Origin: Roseovarius sp. Pro17
Lineage (GTDB): Bacteria; Pseudomonadota; Alphaproteobacteria; Rhodobacterales; Rhodobacteraceae
NCBI RefSeq assembly: GCF_035599575.1
Contig: NZ_CP141179.1
Coordinates: 3,819,001 to 3,883,000, forward strand
Length of the DNA stretch: 64,000 nucleotides
Direction of reading: 5' to 3'
The notes under the pieces were generated by a model. The model was not told the DNA's origin and searched no databases. It saw only the letters and a list, made by a program, of their open reading frames with translations. Shown here one piece after another: positions 16,809-24,689 of the stretch. A program made the translations under genes and the position numbers. Position 1 is the stretch's first letter, and each line of letters opens with the position of its first letter.

Positions 16809-18338
16809 ATGACCGCGCCGACCAAGATTCTTTTCATCATCATCGACCAACTGCGCGCAGATTGCCTGTTGGGCGATCTGGCGGCGCATGTGGACTTGCC
16901 GAACATGCGCGCGCTGATGGCCGACAGCGTCACCTTCACGCGGCATTTTTCGGTCGCCAATCCGTGCGGGCCGTCGCGCGCGTCAATCCTGACCGGGCAA
17001 TATGCGATGAACCACCGCTCGGTGCGCAACGGCACGCCGCTGCGTGAGGGCATACCGAACCTCGCTACCGAACTCAGGCAAGTCGGGCATCTGCCCCTGC
17101 TCTTTGGCTATACCGACACGTCGCCCGATCCGCGCGCCTATCCGCCGGGTGATCCAGCACTGACCAGCTACGAAATGCCGATGCGCGGCTTTGATGAGGC
17201 GGTCGAAATGCGGCTGGGCCGCTCGATGCCATGGCGCGGATATCTGCGCGACAATGGCTATGAATTTGCTGAATATATGGACCTCTACCGGCCCAAGTCC
17301 GCGCCGGGGCGCGCGCCGCGTATCGACGACCCGGCAGTCTATGCAGCGGCGCATAGTGATACCGCGTTTCTCACCGACAGTTTCCTCAGCCATATGGCGG
17401 ACCGCACCGGCGAGGGGTGGTGCGCGCATCTGACCTATATCCGCCCGCATCCACCACTGGTCGCGCCCGCGCCCTACAATCGCATCGTTGATCCCGCCAC
17501 CCTGCCGCTGCCCCGCAGGCTGGAGAGGCCTGAGGATGAGGTCGCGCAGCATCCGTTCTTTGCGCCCGCGCTGGCAGCTGCGACGCCGGATAGCATGGTG
17601 CATGGGCTGGACGATCTGCCCGCGACGGACGAGACTGTGCAGGCCTTGCGCGCGATCTATCTGGGGCTGGCCGCCGAGGTGGATCACCATATCGGTCGCG
17701 TGATGGAATGGTTGCAAGAAAGCGGGCAGTATGACGACACGCTGATAGTGCTGACTGCCGATCACGGCGAAATGCTGGGCGACAGGCACGCATGGGGCAA
17801 AATGAACGTGCATGACGCAGCGTTTCACACCCCGCTGGTCGTCCGTCTACCCGGGAATGCGGCACGCGCAGGCATGCAACTGGACCTGCCAACGGAATCT
17901 ATCGACATTGCACCGACGATTCTGGAATGGGCGGGAGCGGTGCCGCCGAATTCGATGGATGGGCACTCGCTGTTGCCGCTGCTCCGGGGCGAGGCACCGC
18001 AGGACTGGCGCACGCACACGTACTCGGAGTTGGATTTCGGCAACCCGAATGCGCCCTCACTGTGGCAGAAGGCGCTGGGCGCGGACATTTGCGCCTCGAA
18101 CCTCGCTATCCTGCGCGAAGAGCAACTGACGCTGGTGGAGTTCGCCGCCGATCTGCCACCCATCCTGTTGGACACGCGCGAGGGACTGGCGCTGAACGTG
18201 GCCGACCGGTCTGACTATGCCGCCGATCTGGCACGCATGACGCGCGCGATGCTACGTCACCGGATGCGACACATGGACCAGACGCTGGCGCTGGACAGCA
18301 TCACACCGGACGGCCCGCTGCGCAGGCCGCGTCACTAG
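16809..18338 (+). CDS. Sulfatase/alkaline phosphatase superfamily hydrolase, phosphonate monoester hydrolase (PMH)-like
   Basis: A 509-residue enzyme. NPCGPSRASILTGQY holds the C-x-P-S-R formylglycine motif (Cys53, Arg57). Metal residues appear at DQLRAD (Asp13) and TADHGE (Asp318, His319), with RPHPP at 212-216. YTDTSPDPR and MNHRSVRNGTPL match the PMH group rather than choline sulfatase, which has C-A-P-A-R and a different C-terminus. The ATG at 16809 has GAGG seven bases upstream. It would need a formylglycine-generating enzyme, not seen here. Its place 25 bp after the permease suggests that it processes the imported compound, possibly a sulfate, phosphonate or phosphodiester. Confidence 0.85.
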   Translation: MTAPTKILFIIIDQLRADCLLGDLAAHVDLPNMRALMADSVTFTRHFSVANPCGPSRASILTGQYAMNHRSVRNGTPLREGIPNLATELRQVGHLPLLFGYTDTSPDPRAYPPGDPALTSYEMPMRGFDEAVEMRLGRSMPWRGYLRDNGYEFAEYMDLYRPKSAPGRAPRIDDPAVYAAAHSDTAFLTDSFLSHMADRTGEGWCAHLTYIRPHPPLVAPAPYNRIVDPATLPLPRRLERPEDEVAQHPFFAPALAAATPDSMVHGLDDLPATDETVQALRAIYLGLAAEVDHHIGRVMEWLQESGQYDDTLIVLTADHGEMLGDRHAWGKMNVHDAAFHTPLVVRLPGNAARAGMQLDLPTESIDIAPTILEWAGAVPPNSMDGHSLLPLLRGEAPQDWRTHTYSELDFGNPNAPSLWQKALGADICASNLAILREEQLTLVEFAADLPPILLDTREGLALNVADRSDYAADLARMTRAMLRHRMRHMDQTLALDSITPDGPLRRPRH

Positions 18339-18751
18339 CGCCGTCCGTCAGGGTTGCGATCCAGATCACGGCGCAAAAGCCGGGCGTTGCGCAAATTCGC
18401 CTTGAAGCCGATGTCGAACAGATCGCCTACCAGCGGCACGATGCCGATGATCAGATCCGTGCCACTGTTTGCGACCATGCGCGCAATCGTGCGCTTGCGC
18501 GCGCCATGCTGCCAGCCTTTGGCTATCATCCAGACCGATGGGGCAAAGGTCACCATATCGCCAACCCCCGGCACCAACCCGATCAACCCGTCAAGGCCGA
18601 TACGCACACCCACCACCGGCAGGCGAAACTGCGCATCCATCAACCGCGCCATACGGTCGATCCGGTCCAGATCACGCGCGACTTTGGTTTTTTGAACGCC
18701 CCGCTCTGCTACGGCGCGCGTGTCGCCCGCCAATTCGTCAGGTCGACGCAC
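18335..18751 (-). CDS. DUF4112 small membrane protein
   Basis: About 138 residues. The core VVGVRIGLDGLIGLVPGVGDMV and the later IIGIVPLVGDLFDIGFKAN are the paired GLxPVxGD hydrophobic hairpins of DUF4112. I take the GTG at 18751, which has GGGGG seven bases upstream and overlaps the yqaE stop. An ATG at 18811 inside yqaE is the alternative. It is likely cotranscribed with yqaE from the sigma-EcfG-type promoter at 18955-18980. It overlaps the end of the PMH-like gene by 4 bp, convergently. Function unknown. Confidence 0.75.
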   Translation of the reverse strand: MRRPDELAGDTRAVAERGVQKTKVARDLDRIDRMARLMDAQFRLPVVGVRIGLDGLIGLVPGVGDMVTFAPSVWMIAKGWQHGARKRTIARMVANSGTDLIIGIVPLVGDLFDIGFKANLRNARLLRRDLDRNPDGRR

Positions 18752-18917
18752 GGCCCGGCCCCCGCGAGGCGATGATATAGACCGCGTGCACGATGCCGGG
18801 GATATAGCCAAGCAGCGTCAGTAGGATGTTGATCCAGAAATGCTTGCCCAGCCCCTCCTGTAGAAAAACGCCCAGCGGGGGCAGGAAAATGGCGATAATG
18901 ATTCTTAGAAAATCCAT
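18738..18917 (-). CDS. yqaE: YqaE/Pmp3-family stress membrane peptide
   Basis: A 59-residue protein with two hydrophobic helices: FLRIIIAIFLPPLGVFLQ and WINILLTLLGYIPGIVHAVY. This is the standard Pmp3/YqaE pattern. The ATG at 18917 is preceded by AAGGAC. Members protect membrane potential under salt or cold stress in several organisms. An exact GGAAC-N17-CGTT promoter lies 38-63 bases upstream, which fits general-stress control. Confidence 0.92.
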   Translation of the reverse strand: MDFLRIIIAIFLPPLGVFLQEGLGKHFWINILLTLLGYIPGIVHAVYIIASRGPGRAST

Positions 18918-18954
18918 AGCGTGTCCTTTCGGGAATGCGCGCTGTACCGCCTTC

Positions 18955-18980
18955 AACGTTCAGGAAAGCCCAATTGTTCC
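18955..18980 (-). promoter_or_regulatory. Sigma-EcfG-type promoter of yqaE
   Basis: On the minus strand GGAAC (18980-18976), a 17-base spacer, then CGTT (18958-18955). This matches the alphaproteobacterial general-stress sigma consensus GGAAC-N16/17-CGTT exactly. A start about 30 bases before the yqaE ATG would result. Confidence 0.8.
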
Positions 18981-19016
18981 GCCCCTCTTTGCGCCGGTAA
19001 CCGTGACGTCATCGCC

Positions 19017-19649
19017 TCAGGACGCGGTGACAGATATGTCGCGCGCCGCCGATAGCTGTGCTGCGCGCGTGCCGATGGCAATCAGGATCGCGCCCCAGAT
19101 CGTCAGGTCGATGCCCAGCAGAACGCCCGGCACCCACGCGGCGCTGAACGGCAGGCCGCTGATCAGCATCACCGCAAGGAGCAGCGACAGCGCACCGCCC
19201 GCGATCATCCAGCCACCGCCTGCGCCGGTCTTTATCAGGCGCGCGCCATAATAAATGCGCAGCGCGCCGCTGGTGGCAAAGAACACGATGATCAGCGCCG
19301 TGATCGTGATGAGGCCGATCATCGGCTGCGCCAGGATCAAGAGGCCGATCACCACCGACAGCGCGGCACTGAGAAACGCGGCCAGCATGTGCCAACCGTG
19401 CCGACGCCTGAACGCGGCGATGATGCCGACGATCCCGCTGGCGATCAGCACCCAAGCCATCACCAACGCGGCGGTGAAGGATGCAATCAGCGGCATGGCG
19501 ATAGCGAGCAGGCCACCGATCAGCGTGACGATACCGATGATCAGCAGCAACCATTTGTTATGTGCGGCCTCCTGTCCGGCGGCATACGCCGCTTCGGAGG
19601 CAGGGGTGTCCGGCATTGCGGGATCATGGGGGGTGTATTGGTCGGTCAT
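19017..19649 (-). CDS. HdeD-like (DUF308) membrane protein
   Basis: A 210-residue protein with six hydrophobic segments in three similar pairs (WLLLIIGIVTLIGGLLAI, MLAAFLSAALSVVIGLLIL, GWMIAGGALSLLLAVMLI), as in HdeD acid-resistance proteins. The ATG at 19649 has AAGGAG six bases upstream. It starts 48 bases after the phospholipase-D-like gene on the same strand and may be read from that gene's stress promoter. I found no exact EcfG site of its own. Confidence 0.87.
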   Translation of the reverse strand: MTDQYTPHDPAMPDTPASEAAYAAGQEAAHNKWLLLIIGIVTLIGGLLAIAMPLIASFTAALVMAWVLIASGIVGIIAAFRRRHGWHMLAAFLSAALSVVIGLLILAQPMIGLITITALIIVFFATSGALRIYYGARLIKTGAGGGWMIAGGALSLLLAVMLISGLPFSAAWVPGVLLGIDLTIWGAILIAIGTRAAQLSAARDISVTAS

Positions 19650-19697
19650 GGTAGTCTCCTTATTGTAAACTCTGTTGTCGGGCGCGGTTGGTGCGTC

Positions 19698-21272
19698 TCA
19701 AACCATCGATTCAGGGACTCCGGGCAGGCGGCGTCCGAATTCCACAGCCGGACGCACTTCATAGGGCACAAGGAATCCGCGACGATCCTCTGGCGCGATC
19801 TCGGCGTTGCGGCGCGCGCGTTCCGCCCAGAGGGCAGCGGCGCTCTCGGCGGCGAAGAACTCGGGGCCGGCATCCGCGCCCAGCCAGTGACCAAAGATGC
19901 GCTGGCGCAGATCCTCGACATGGGCCGGGTCGTTCAGCATGACGCCCGCCTCGGTATCCCAATTCATCGAGCGTCCGTTCAGGTTAGCCGATGATACGAT
20001 CGCGCGATCTGCGTCAAAAATCGACACCTTGGAGTGCACATAGATGATGGGCGAGCCGCAGAGCGTGTCGCGCGCTTTGGACTCCAGTGCCTTGGGTCGA
20101 ACGGGCGAGCATATCGTCATCCGCTCGCCAAAGGCGCCGCGCAGCATGGTCACGCATTTGGCCTGCAGGAATTCGCCATACCGCTTGTCCGATCCGGTGG
20201 CGCCATAGAACGCGACCTCTTCGGGTGCGGCGGGCACGACCACGATCAGCGTCAGCGCTGGATTATCCCGCGCTGCCCGCGCCAGTCGATCGCATAGCGG
20301 TCGGTCACGCAGAAATTGCGTTTCAAGATAGATCAGCCCGCGCGCGCGCGCGATCAGGCGGTGATGATCGTCCGAGATCGTGTGGACCAGCGGCTTTGGC
20401 CCCAGAAAGCGCCAGTCCGTCTTGCGCTTGCGCGAGAGGGTGCGCAGCAGGCGGCCCTCGGCGGTGGCTGCCTTGGTGCCCGCGACGACGGCCAGAAATT
20501 CCTCCAGATGGCTGTGCACATCCTTGGCGACCGGGCCGGTGCAACGTAGCTGAACGTCTTGCCACGTCTCTTCCCGATCGCGCTGATGGCTTTTGTCGTC
20601 ATAGCGTCGCTCGTTCAGATCCAGACCACCGATAAAGGCGACGCGCTGGTCAATCACACAGATCTTTTGATGATGCGTGCCGGGGATCAGCTTCGGTATG
20701 GGCCAGCGCCGCGCAGCCAGCGTGCCGTCGCCCGTATCGCGCAGCATAGGACGCAGTCCGGGACTGCACTCCAATACGCGCGCACGGGCAGATGGGGTCA
20801 TGTCGTTCAGCTTGGCCGCCGTCTTGTTCACCTCTTTGACGAGGCGCGGCCACAGAAGCAGCCGTGGCAGGATGCCGGTGCGCGCGGAATGGGCGGCGTT
20901 GGTGACATTCAGCCGCGCATCCGGCCCAGCCAGTTCGCGGGCGGCGACAAAGGCGCGGCGCGTTTTCCACGAATCTTGGTGAAGCTCGGGTGCCAGAACC
21001 GCGTCGAAATCGCAGATGACGAACTTCACCTCGACGCCTTGCCGCAGGACATACACGATCAGATCAAACCAGTCCTCACCGATCGCGCGGCCCTCGTTGC
21101 TGCGCAATTTAGTCGACAGATCAAACACGCGGTAACCTGCGGAAATCTGGTCCTGCGCTGCGAGAAAGGCACGTTCCATCGCCGGATAAACCTCGGACGC
21201 TGTCAACAGCACCGAGACATCTGGCAGGTCGTCCAGAAAGTTCTGATAATTCTGAGAAATCTGATCCGCCAT
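19698..21272 (-). CDS. Phospholipase D-like / cardiolipin synthase-like protein
   Basis: A 524-residue protein with two HKD motifs: HHQKICVIDQRVAFIGG near residue 215 and YVHSKVSIFDADRAIVSSAN near residue 435. It thus has the two-lobed PLD fold, a covalent phospho-His mechanism, and acts on phosphodiesters. No signal peptide or strong membrane helix is visible, so it is unlike classical ClsA. The start is the ATG at 21272 with AGAGG upstream. An exact sigma-EcfG promoter lies at 21318-21343. Location in the stress island suggests lipid remodelling under stress, as inference. Confidence 0.88.
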   Translation of the reverse strand: MADQISQNYQNFLDDLPDVSVLLTASEVYPAMERAFLAAQDQISAGYRVFDLSTKLRSNEGRAIGEDWFDLIVYVLRQGVEVKFVICDFDAVLAPELHQDSWKTRRAFVAARELAGPDARLNVTNAAHSARTGILPRLLLWPRLVKEVNKTAAKLNDMTPSARARVLECSPGLRPMLRDTGDGTLAARRWPIPKLIPGTHHQKICVIDQRVAFIGGLDLNERRYDDKSHQRDREETWQDVQLRCTGPVAKDVHSHLEEFLAVVAGTKAATAEGRLLRTLSRKRKTDWRFLGPKPLVHTISDDHHRLIARARGLIYLETQFLRDRPLCDRLARAARDNPALTLIVVVPAAPEEVAFYGATGSDKRYGEFLQAKCVTMLRGAFGERMTICSPVRPKALESKARDTLCGSPIIYVHSKVSIFDADRAIVSSANLNGRSMNWDTEAGVMLNDPAHVEDLRQRIFGHWLGADAGPEFFAAESAAALWAERARRNAEIAPEDRRGFLVPYEVRPAVEFGRRLPGVPESMV

Positions 21273-21317
21273 GCCGCCTCTTAGACTCTGCCGCGTTCAG
21301 ACACTGTGGCCAACGTT

Positions 21318-21343
21318 AACGCAGGGGGCGAGGTGCAGGTTCC
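21318..21343 (-). promoter_or_regulatory. Sigma-EcfG-type promoter of the PLD-like gene
   Basis: On the minus strand GGAAC (21343-21339), a 17-base spacer, CGTT (21321-21318). It is an exact consensus match, 46 bases upstream of the start codon. Confidence 0.8.
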
Positions 21344-21401
21344 GAAGTGCAATATGCGGACACGGTCCCACGTTAGCCGTGACGTCCCATGGGATACCGG
21401 T

Positions 21402-21524
21402 CTAGCTCTGGCCGCCTTCGTCCTGCTCTCGCAGCTTGCGCAGCAATTCTGCCAGCTCGGGTGGCAACTGTGGCGGCTCTGTCTCGCGATAGGCGCGCTT
21501 GAGGTTTTTTGAAATAGGGTCCAT
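21402..21524 (-). CDS. NepR-like small protein (putative anti-sigma factor)
   Basis: A 40-residue ORF starting MDPISKNLKRAYRE and continuing TEPPQLPPELAELLRKL, with a short acidic end. The pattern I-x2-NLKR-(A/V)-(Y/F)-x-E, a Pro-containing linker, then L-x-ELL-x2-LR is that of NepR, which holds sigma EcfG inactive until PhyR-P binds it. The ribosome site before the ATG at 21524 is poor. A 21-codon frame at 21534-21599 (MIASNRKIATPRRS...) with GGGGAG upstream lies in the same phase and ends 10 bases before it. That could be a coupled leader or a NepR N-terminus split by a stop. EcfG-type promoters surround it. The family call is by pattern only. Confidence 0.5.
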   Translation of the reverse strand: MDPISKNLKRAYRETEPPQLPPELAELLRKLREQDEGGQS

Positions 21525-21612
21525 GTGCTCTGCTCAACTCTTTCGTTTCGGTGTAGTGCTCCTTCTCGGCGTCGCGATCTTGCGGTTTGATGCGATCATT
21601 TATTGTCTCCCC

Positions 21613-21638
21613 AACACGCGGTGCTGCTGAATGGTTCC
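21613..21638 (-). promoter_or_regulatory. Possible sigma-EcfG-type promoter of the NepR-like gene
   Basis: GGAAC (21638-21634), a 17-base spacer, then TGTT (21616-21613) on the minus strand. It is one mismatch from CGTT at -10, with correct spacing. It would give a leader of about 80 bases to the NepR-like ATG. Confidence 0.4.
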
Positions 21639-21722
21639 CGCACTCTATTGCGAATGAAAAGGTGTTGCATAAAAACCAATATGGGGTTGGTCCGCCCCCG
21701 CGACCATTCCAACATTCAATCC

Positions 21723-21748
21723 GGAACTGCGCGGTGCAGGGTCGCGTT
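21723..21748 (+). promoter_or_regulatory. Sigma-EcfG-type promoter of the YqaA/DedA gene
   Basis: GGAAC (21723-21727), a 17-base spacer, CGTT (21745-21748). It is an exact consensus on the plus strand, 46 bases upstream of the ATG at 21794. Confidence 0.8.
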
Positions 21749-21793
21749 GCGCCCTATCATATCCCTCAATCCATCGCCCAAGGGGCCACCCGC

Positions 21794-22402
21794 ATGAGCC
21801 AAAATCCCTCGATACGTTCCGACACGGGCAAACCCAGCGCTGATCAGTCCGGCTGGACGGCGCGCCTGTCGCGCAGCAAGGCAGGGCTCGCCGCGCTGTC
21901 ACTGGCCGAAAGCACGGTGCTGCCCATCCCGCTTGAGGCTATCGTGGTGCCGCTGATGGTGGGCCATCCGCGCCGCGCGCTGAGGATCGCGCTGATCATC
22001 TGGCTGGCCTGCATGGTCGGGGCGATCCTGTTCTACCTCGTTGGCCTTTTGCTGGCCGATCCGGTTGTGCATCCGGTCATGCGCCAACTGGGCCTTGAGG
22101 ACAGTTTCAACGACATGGCGCAGAATTTGTCGGGTGGTGGCCTCTTCTGGTCAGTGTTCCTCGTGTCGTTTCTGCCTGCACCGTTGCAGCTGGCGACGCT
22201 GGGCGCGGGCGTGATCGGTGCCAATCCAGTAGTTTTCATCATCGCGATCGCGTTGTCGCGAGGGCTGCGTTATTTCGGCATGGCGATCCTTGCGCAGTTT
22301 GTGGGCGAGCGGATTGCGCATCTGGGCATCCCCAAGCGATATCTGGTGCTGGGCCTCGCCGCGCTGCTACTGGCAGGCTGGGGTGTGCTGCAACTGTTTT
22401 AG
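21794..22402 (+). CDS. YqaA/DedA (SNARE-associated) family membrane protein
   Basis: A 202-residue membrane protein with about five hydrophobic segments. SLAESTVLPIPLEAIVVPLM near the start and SFLPAPLQLATLGAGVIGANP are the two Pro-containing half-helix blocks of the DedA/YqaA group. The start ATG at 21794 has AGGGG upstream. In-frame codons before it lie across the promoter and were dropped. DedA relatives flip polyisoprenyl phosphates or phospholipids and maintain membrane homeostasis. Here a stress-responsive role follows from the exact EcfG promoter. Confidence 0.85.
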   Translation: MSQNPSIRSDTGKPSADQSGWTARLSRSKAGLAALSLAESTVLPIPLEAIVVPLMVGHPRRALRIALIIWLACMVGAILFYLVGLLLADPVVHPVMRQLGLEDSFNDMAQNLSGGGLFWSVFLVSFLPAPLQLATLGAGVIGANPVVFIIAIALSRGLRYFGMAILAQFVGERIAHLGIPKRYLVLGLAALLLAGWGVLQLF

Positions 22403-22490
22403 GACTGGATAGCGGCGCACTGCGCGCGGCATTGCGCCGCTATACATCTGCGACACAAAGGTATAGAGGCCGCACCTTGGGGTTCCCGTA

Positions 22491-24689
22491 TTGGTGCCCA
22501 CCCATGAAACAGCAGAAAATCCTTACCCCGTGAAAACAGCTCTCGCCGATGCCATCGCCGCCCGTGGATACACCACGCTCACCCCCGTTCAGGAGGCTGT
22601 GACGAATCCGGACCTGACCGGCTCGGACCTGTTGGTGTCGGCGCAGACGGGATCGGGCAAGACGTTGGGCTTTGGCCTCGCCATCGCGCCGACGCTGCTG
22701 GGTGAGGCCGAAAAATTCAGTGAAGCTGCCGCGCCGCTGGCCTTGATTATCGCGCCGACGCGCGAGCTGGCCTTGCAGGTAAAGCGCGAGTTGTCGTGGC
22801 TCTATGCCGGGGCGGGCGCGGTGCTGGCGTCCTGTGTCGGCGGCATGGACATGCGCGACGAGCGGCGCGCGCTGCAGCGCGGTGCGCATATCGTCGTCGC
22901 CACGCCGGGCCGTTTGCGCGATCATATCATGCGCGGTTCCATCGACCTCAGCGCCTTGCGCGCCGTGGTGTTGGACGAGGCCGATGAGATGCTCGATCTG
23001 GGTTTCCGCGAGGATCTGGAATTCATCCTCGGCGAGGCGCCGGAGCAGCGCCAGACGCTGCTGTTTTCGGCCACCGTTCCCGCTGCCATCGCCAAGCTGG
23101 CGCAAGGTTATCAAAAGGACGCCGTGCGCATCAGTACCGCTGCCGCCGAGGCGGGCCAGCATGCCGATATCGAATACCGCGCCCTGAATGTGTCGCCCCG
23201 CGACGGCGAGAACGCGATCATCAATGTGCTGCGCTACTACGAATCGCCGAACGCTCTCGTATTTTGTAATACGCGCGCCATGGTCGCCCGCCTGACCACA
23301 CGCCTGTCAAATCGTGGCTTTGCCGTTGTGGCCCTGTCAGGTGAATTGTCGCAGTCCGAGCGTACGCACGCGCTGCAAGCCATGCGCGATGGGCGTGCCC
23401 GCGTCTGCGTTGCCACCGACGTGGCCGCACGCGGCATCGACCTGCCTAACCTCGATCTGGTCGTCCACGCCGAATTGCCCGGCAGCCACGAGACGCTGCT
23501 GCACCGTTCTGGCCGCACCGGCCGCGCCGGACGCAAGGGCGTCAGCGTTTTGATAGTGCCCCCGGTGGCACGCAAAAAGGCCGAGCGCATTCTGAATTGG
23601 GCCAAGCTGCGCGCCGAATGGGGCTCCGCGCCCTCGGCCGACGACGTGACCGCCAAAGACGAAGAGCGGATGCTGAACGATGAGGCATGGTCCGAGGCGA
23701 TCACTGAAAGTGAGGCGGGTCCAGTTGCCAAGTTGATCGAGCGGTTCTCTTCCGAACAGATCGCAGCCGCCTACTTGCGCATGTTCCACAGCAAACATTC
23801 CGCGCCCGAAGACCTCGGCGATCCGGGCGAAAAGCCCGCGCCGCGCGCCGCATTTGGCCCCAGCGTCTGGTTCTCGGTCTCGGGCGGTCGCGCCAAGGGG
23901 GCCGAGCCGCGTCGCCTTCTGCCCATGCTCTGCAAGGCGGGCGGAATAACGCGCGAAGATATCGGCGCGATCCGTATTGGCGATACCGAAAGCTATGTGG
24001 AACTGCGCAAGCCCGCCGCTGCTGGTTTTAAGGCGTCCATTGGCGACAATATGCGCGTCGAGGACGGCGCAGAGGTGGCCGAATTGGCTCAGCCCCCTGC
24101 GATGGCTCAGCGTCCCGCAGGCAAACCGGGCGGCAAGCCCACGTCCCATTCCGGACCCAAGCCCGAGTGGAAAAAACCCGCGCGCAAAGGCCCCCCGCCT
24201 GCCAGCCAGCTGGACGACCTGCCCGCCATCCTGCCGCCCGAGGAAAACCGCGCGCCCAAGCCGAGCGCACCTAAAAGCACCGCCAAGGTGCAATATGATG
24301 ACGCGCCCGCGCCGCGCTATAAAAAGCCCAAGACCGACGCACCGGCCAAGCCGCGTCACAAGGGGCCAAAGCCCGATTTCACCCGCGACGGTGCCGTTAC
24401 CGATGCCGCGCCCAAGCCGAAATTCGCGGGCAAGCCGGGTAGCTATACCAAGGACAAGACCCCTGTTGGAAAACCCTCCAGCAAGAAAAACCGCGCCCGC
24501 GCGGCGACCAAGGCAGGTGAGGGCTATACCAGCAAGCCGGGCGCCCCTGCGAGTAAGTCAGCCGGTAAACCCTTTGGCAAACCGGGCGCAAAACCTGGTG
24601 GTAAACCGGGCGGCAAACCTGCTGGCAAACCCGGCGCAAAGCCATTCGGCAAGCCGCGCAGCGGCCCGCCCAAAGGCAGCAAGGACTAG
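22491..24689 (+). CDS. DEAD-box ATP-dependent RNA helicase with long Lys/Gly/Pro-rich tail
   Basis: 732 residues if started at the TTG at 22491. GTG codons at 22494 and 22530 are equally possible, since none has a clear ribosome site. Helicase motifs run in order: Q-motif TLTPVQEAV, motif I AQTGSGKT, Ia [22 protein letters not shown] and [16 protein letters not shown] DbpA-like C-terminal RNA-binding domain ([21 protein letters not shown]) follows near residue 475. The final 200 residues are basic low complexity with [11 protein letters not shown] repeats. Such proteins remodel RNA in ribosome assembly or decay. It converges on betA with a 4-bp overlap. Confidence 0.92.
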   Translation: MVPTHETAENPYPVKTALADAIAARGYTTLTPVQEAVTNPDLTGSDLLVSAQTGSGKTLGFGLAIAPTLLGEAEKFSEAAAPLALIIAPTRELALQVKRELSWLYAGAGAVLASCVGGMDMRDERRALQRGAHIVVATPGRLRDHIMRGSIDLSALRAVVLDEADEMLDLGFREDLEFILGEAPEQRQTLLFSATVPAAIAKLAQGYQKDAVRISTAAAEAGQHADIEYRALNVSPRDGENAIINVLRYYESPNALVFCNTRAMVARLTTRLSNRGFAVVALSGELSQSERTHALQAMRDGRARVCVATDVAARGIDLPNLDLVVHAELPGSHETLLHRSGRTGRAGRKGVSVLIVPPVARKKAERILNWAKLRAEWGSAPSADDVTAKDEERMLNDEAWSEAITESEAGPVAKLIERFSSEQIAAAYLRMFHSKHSAPEDLGDPGEKPAPRAAFGPSVWFSVSGGRAKGAEPRRLLPMLCKAGGITREDIGAIRIGDTESYVELRKPAAAGFKASIGDNMRVEDGAEVAELAQPPAMAQRPAGKPGGKPTSHSGPKPEWKKPARKGPPPASQLDDLPAILPPEENRAPKPSAPKSTAKVQYDDAPAPRYKKPKTDAPAKPRHKGPKPDFTRDGAVTDAAPKPKFAGKPGSYTKDKTPVGKPSSKKNRARAATKAGEGYTSKPGAPASKSAGKPFGKPGAKPGGKPGGKPAGKPGAKPFGKPRSGPPKGSKD

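Noticed and set aside
15653..17053. Long antisense open frame of 466 codons over the PotC-like and PMH-like genes
   Set aside because: Shadow of G+C-rich coding DNA. The His/Arg/Gln-rich translation has no family signature, and the plus strand has convincing genes.
16809..18338. Choline sulfatase (betC)
   Set aside because: The motif is C-G-P-S-R rather than C-A-P-A-R. The internal blocks match the phosphonate monoester hydrolase group, and betI/betA are 8 kb away.
22505..22534. 9-codon ATG frame as a real leader peptide before the helicase
   Set aside because: No ribosome site and too short to judge. Mentioned only as an oddity of the start region.
24540..24689. Repeat array that could be mistaken for a CRISPR or satellite
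   Set aside because: It is in-frame low-complexity coding (GKPG-type repeats) without unique spacers of constant size.
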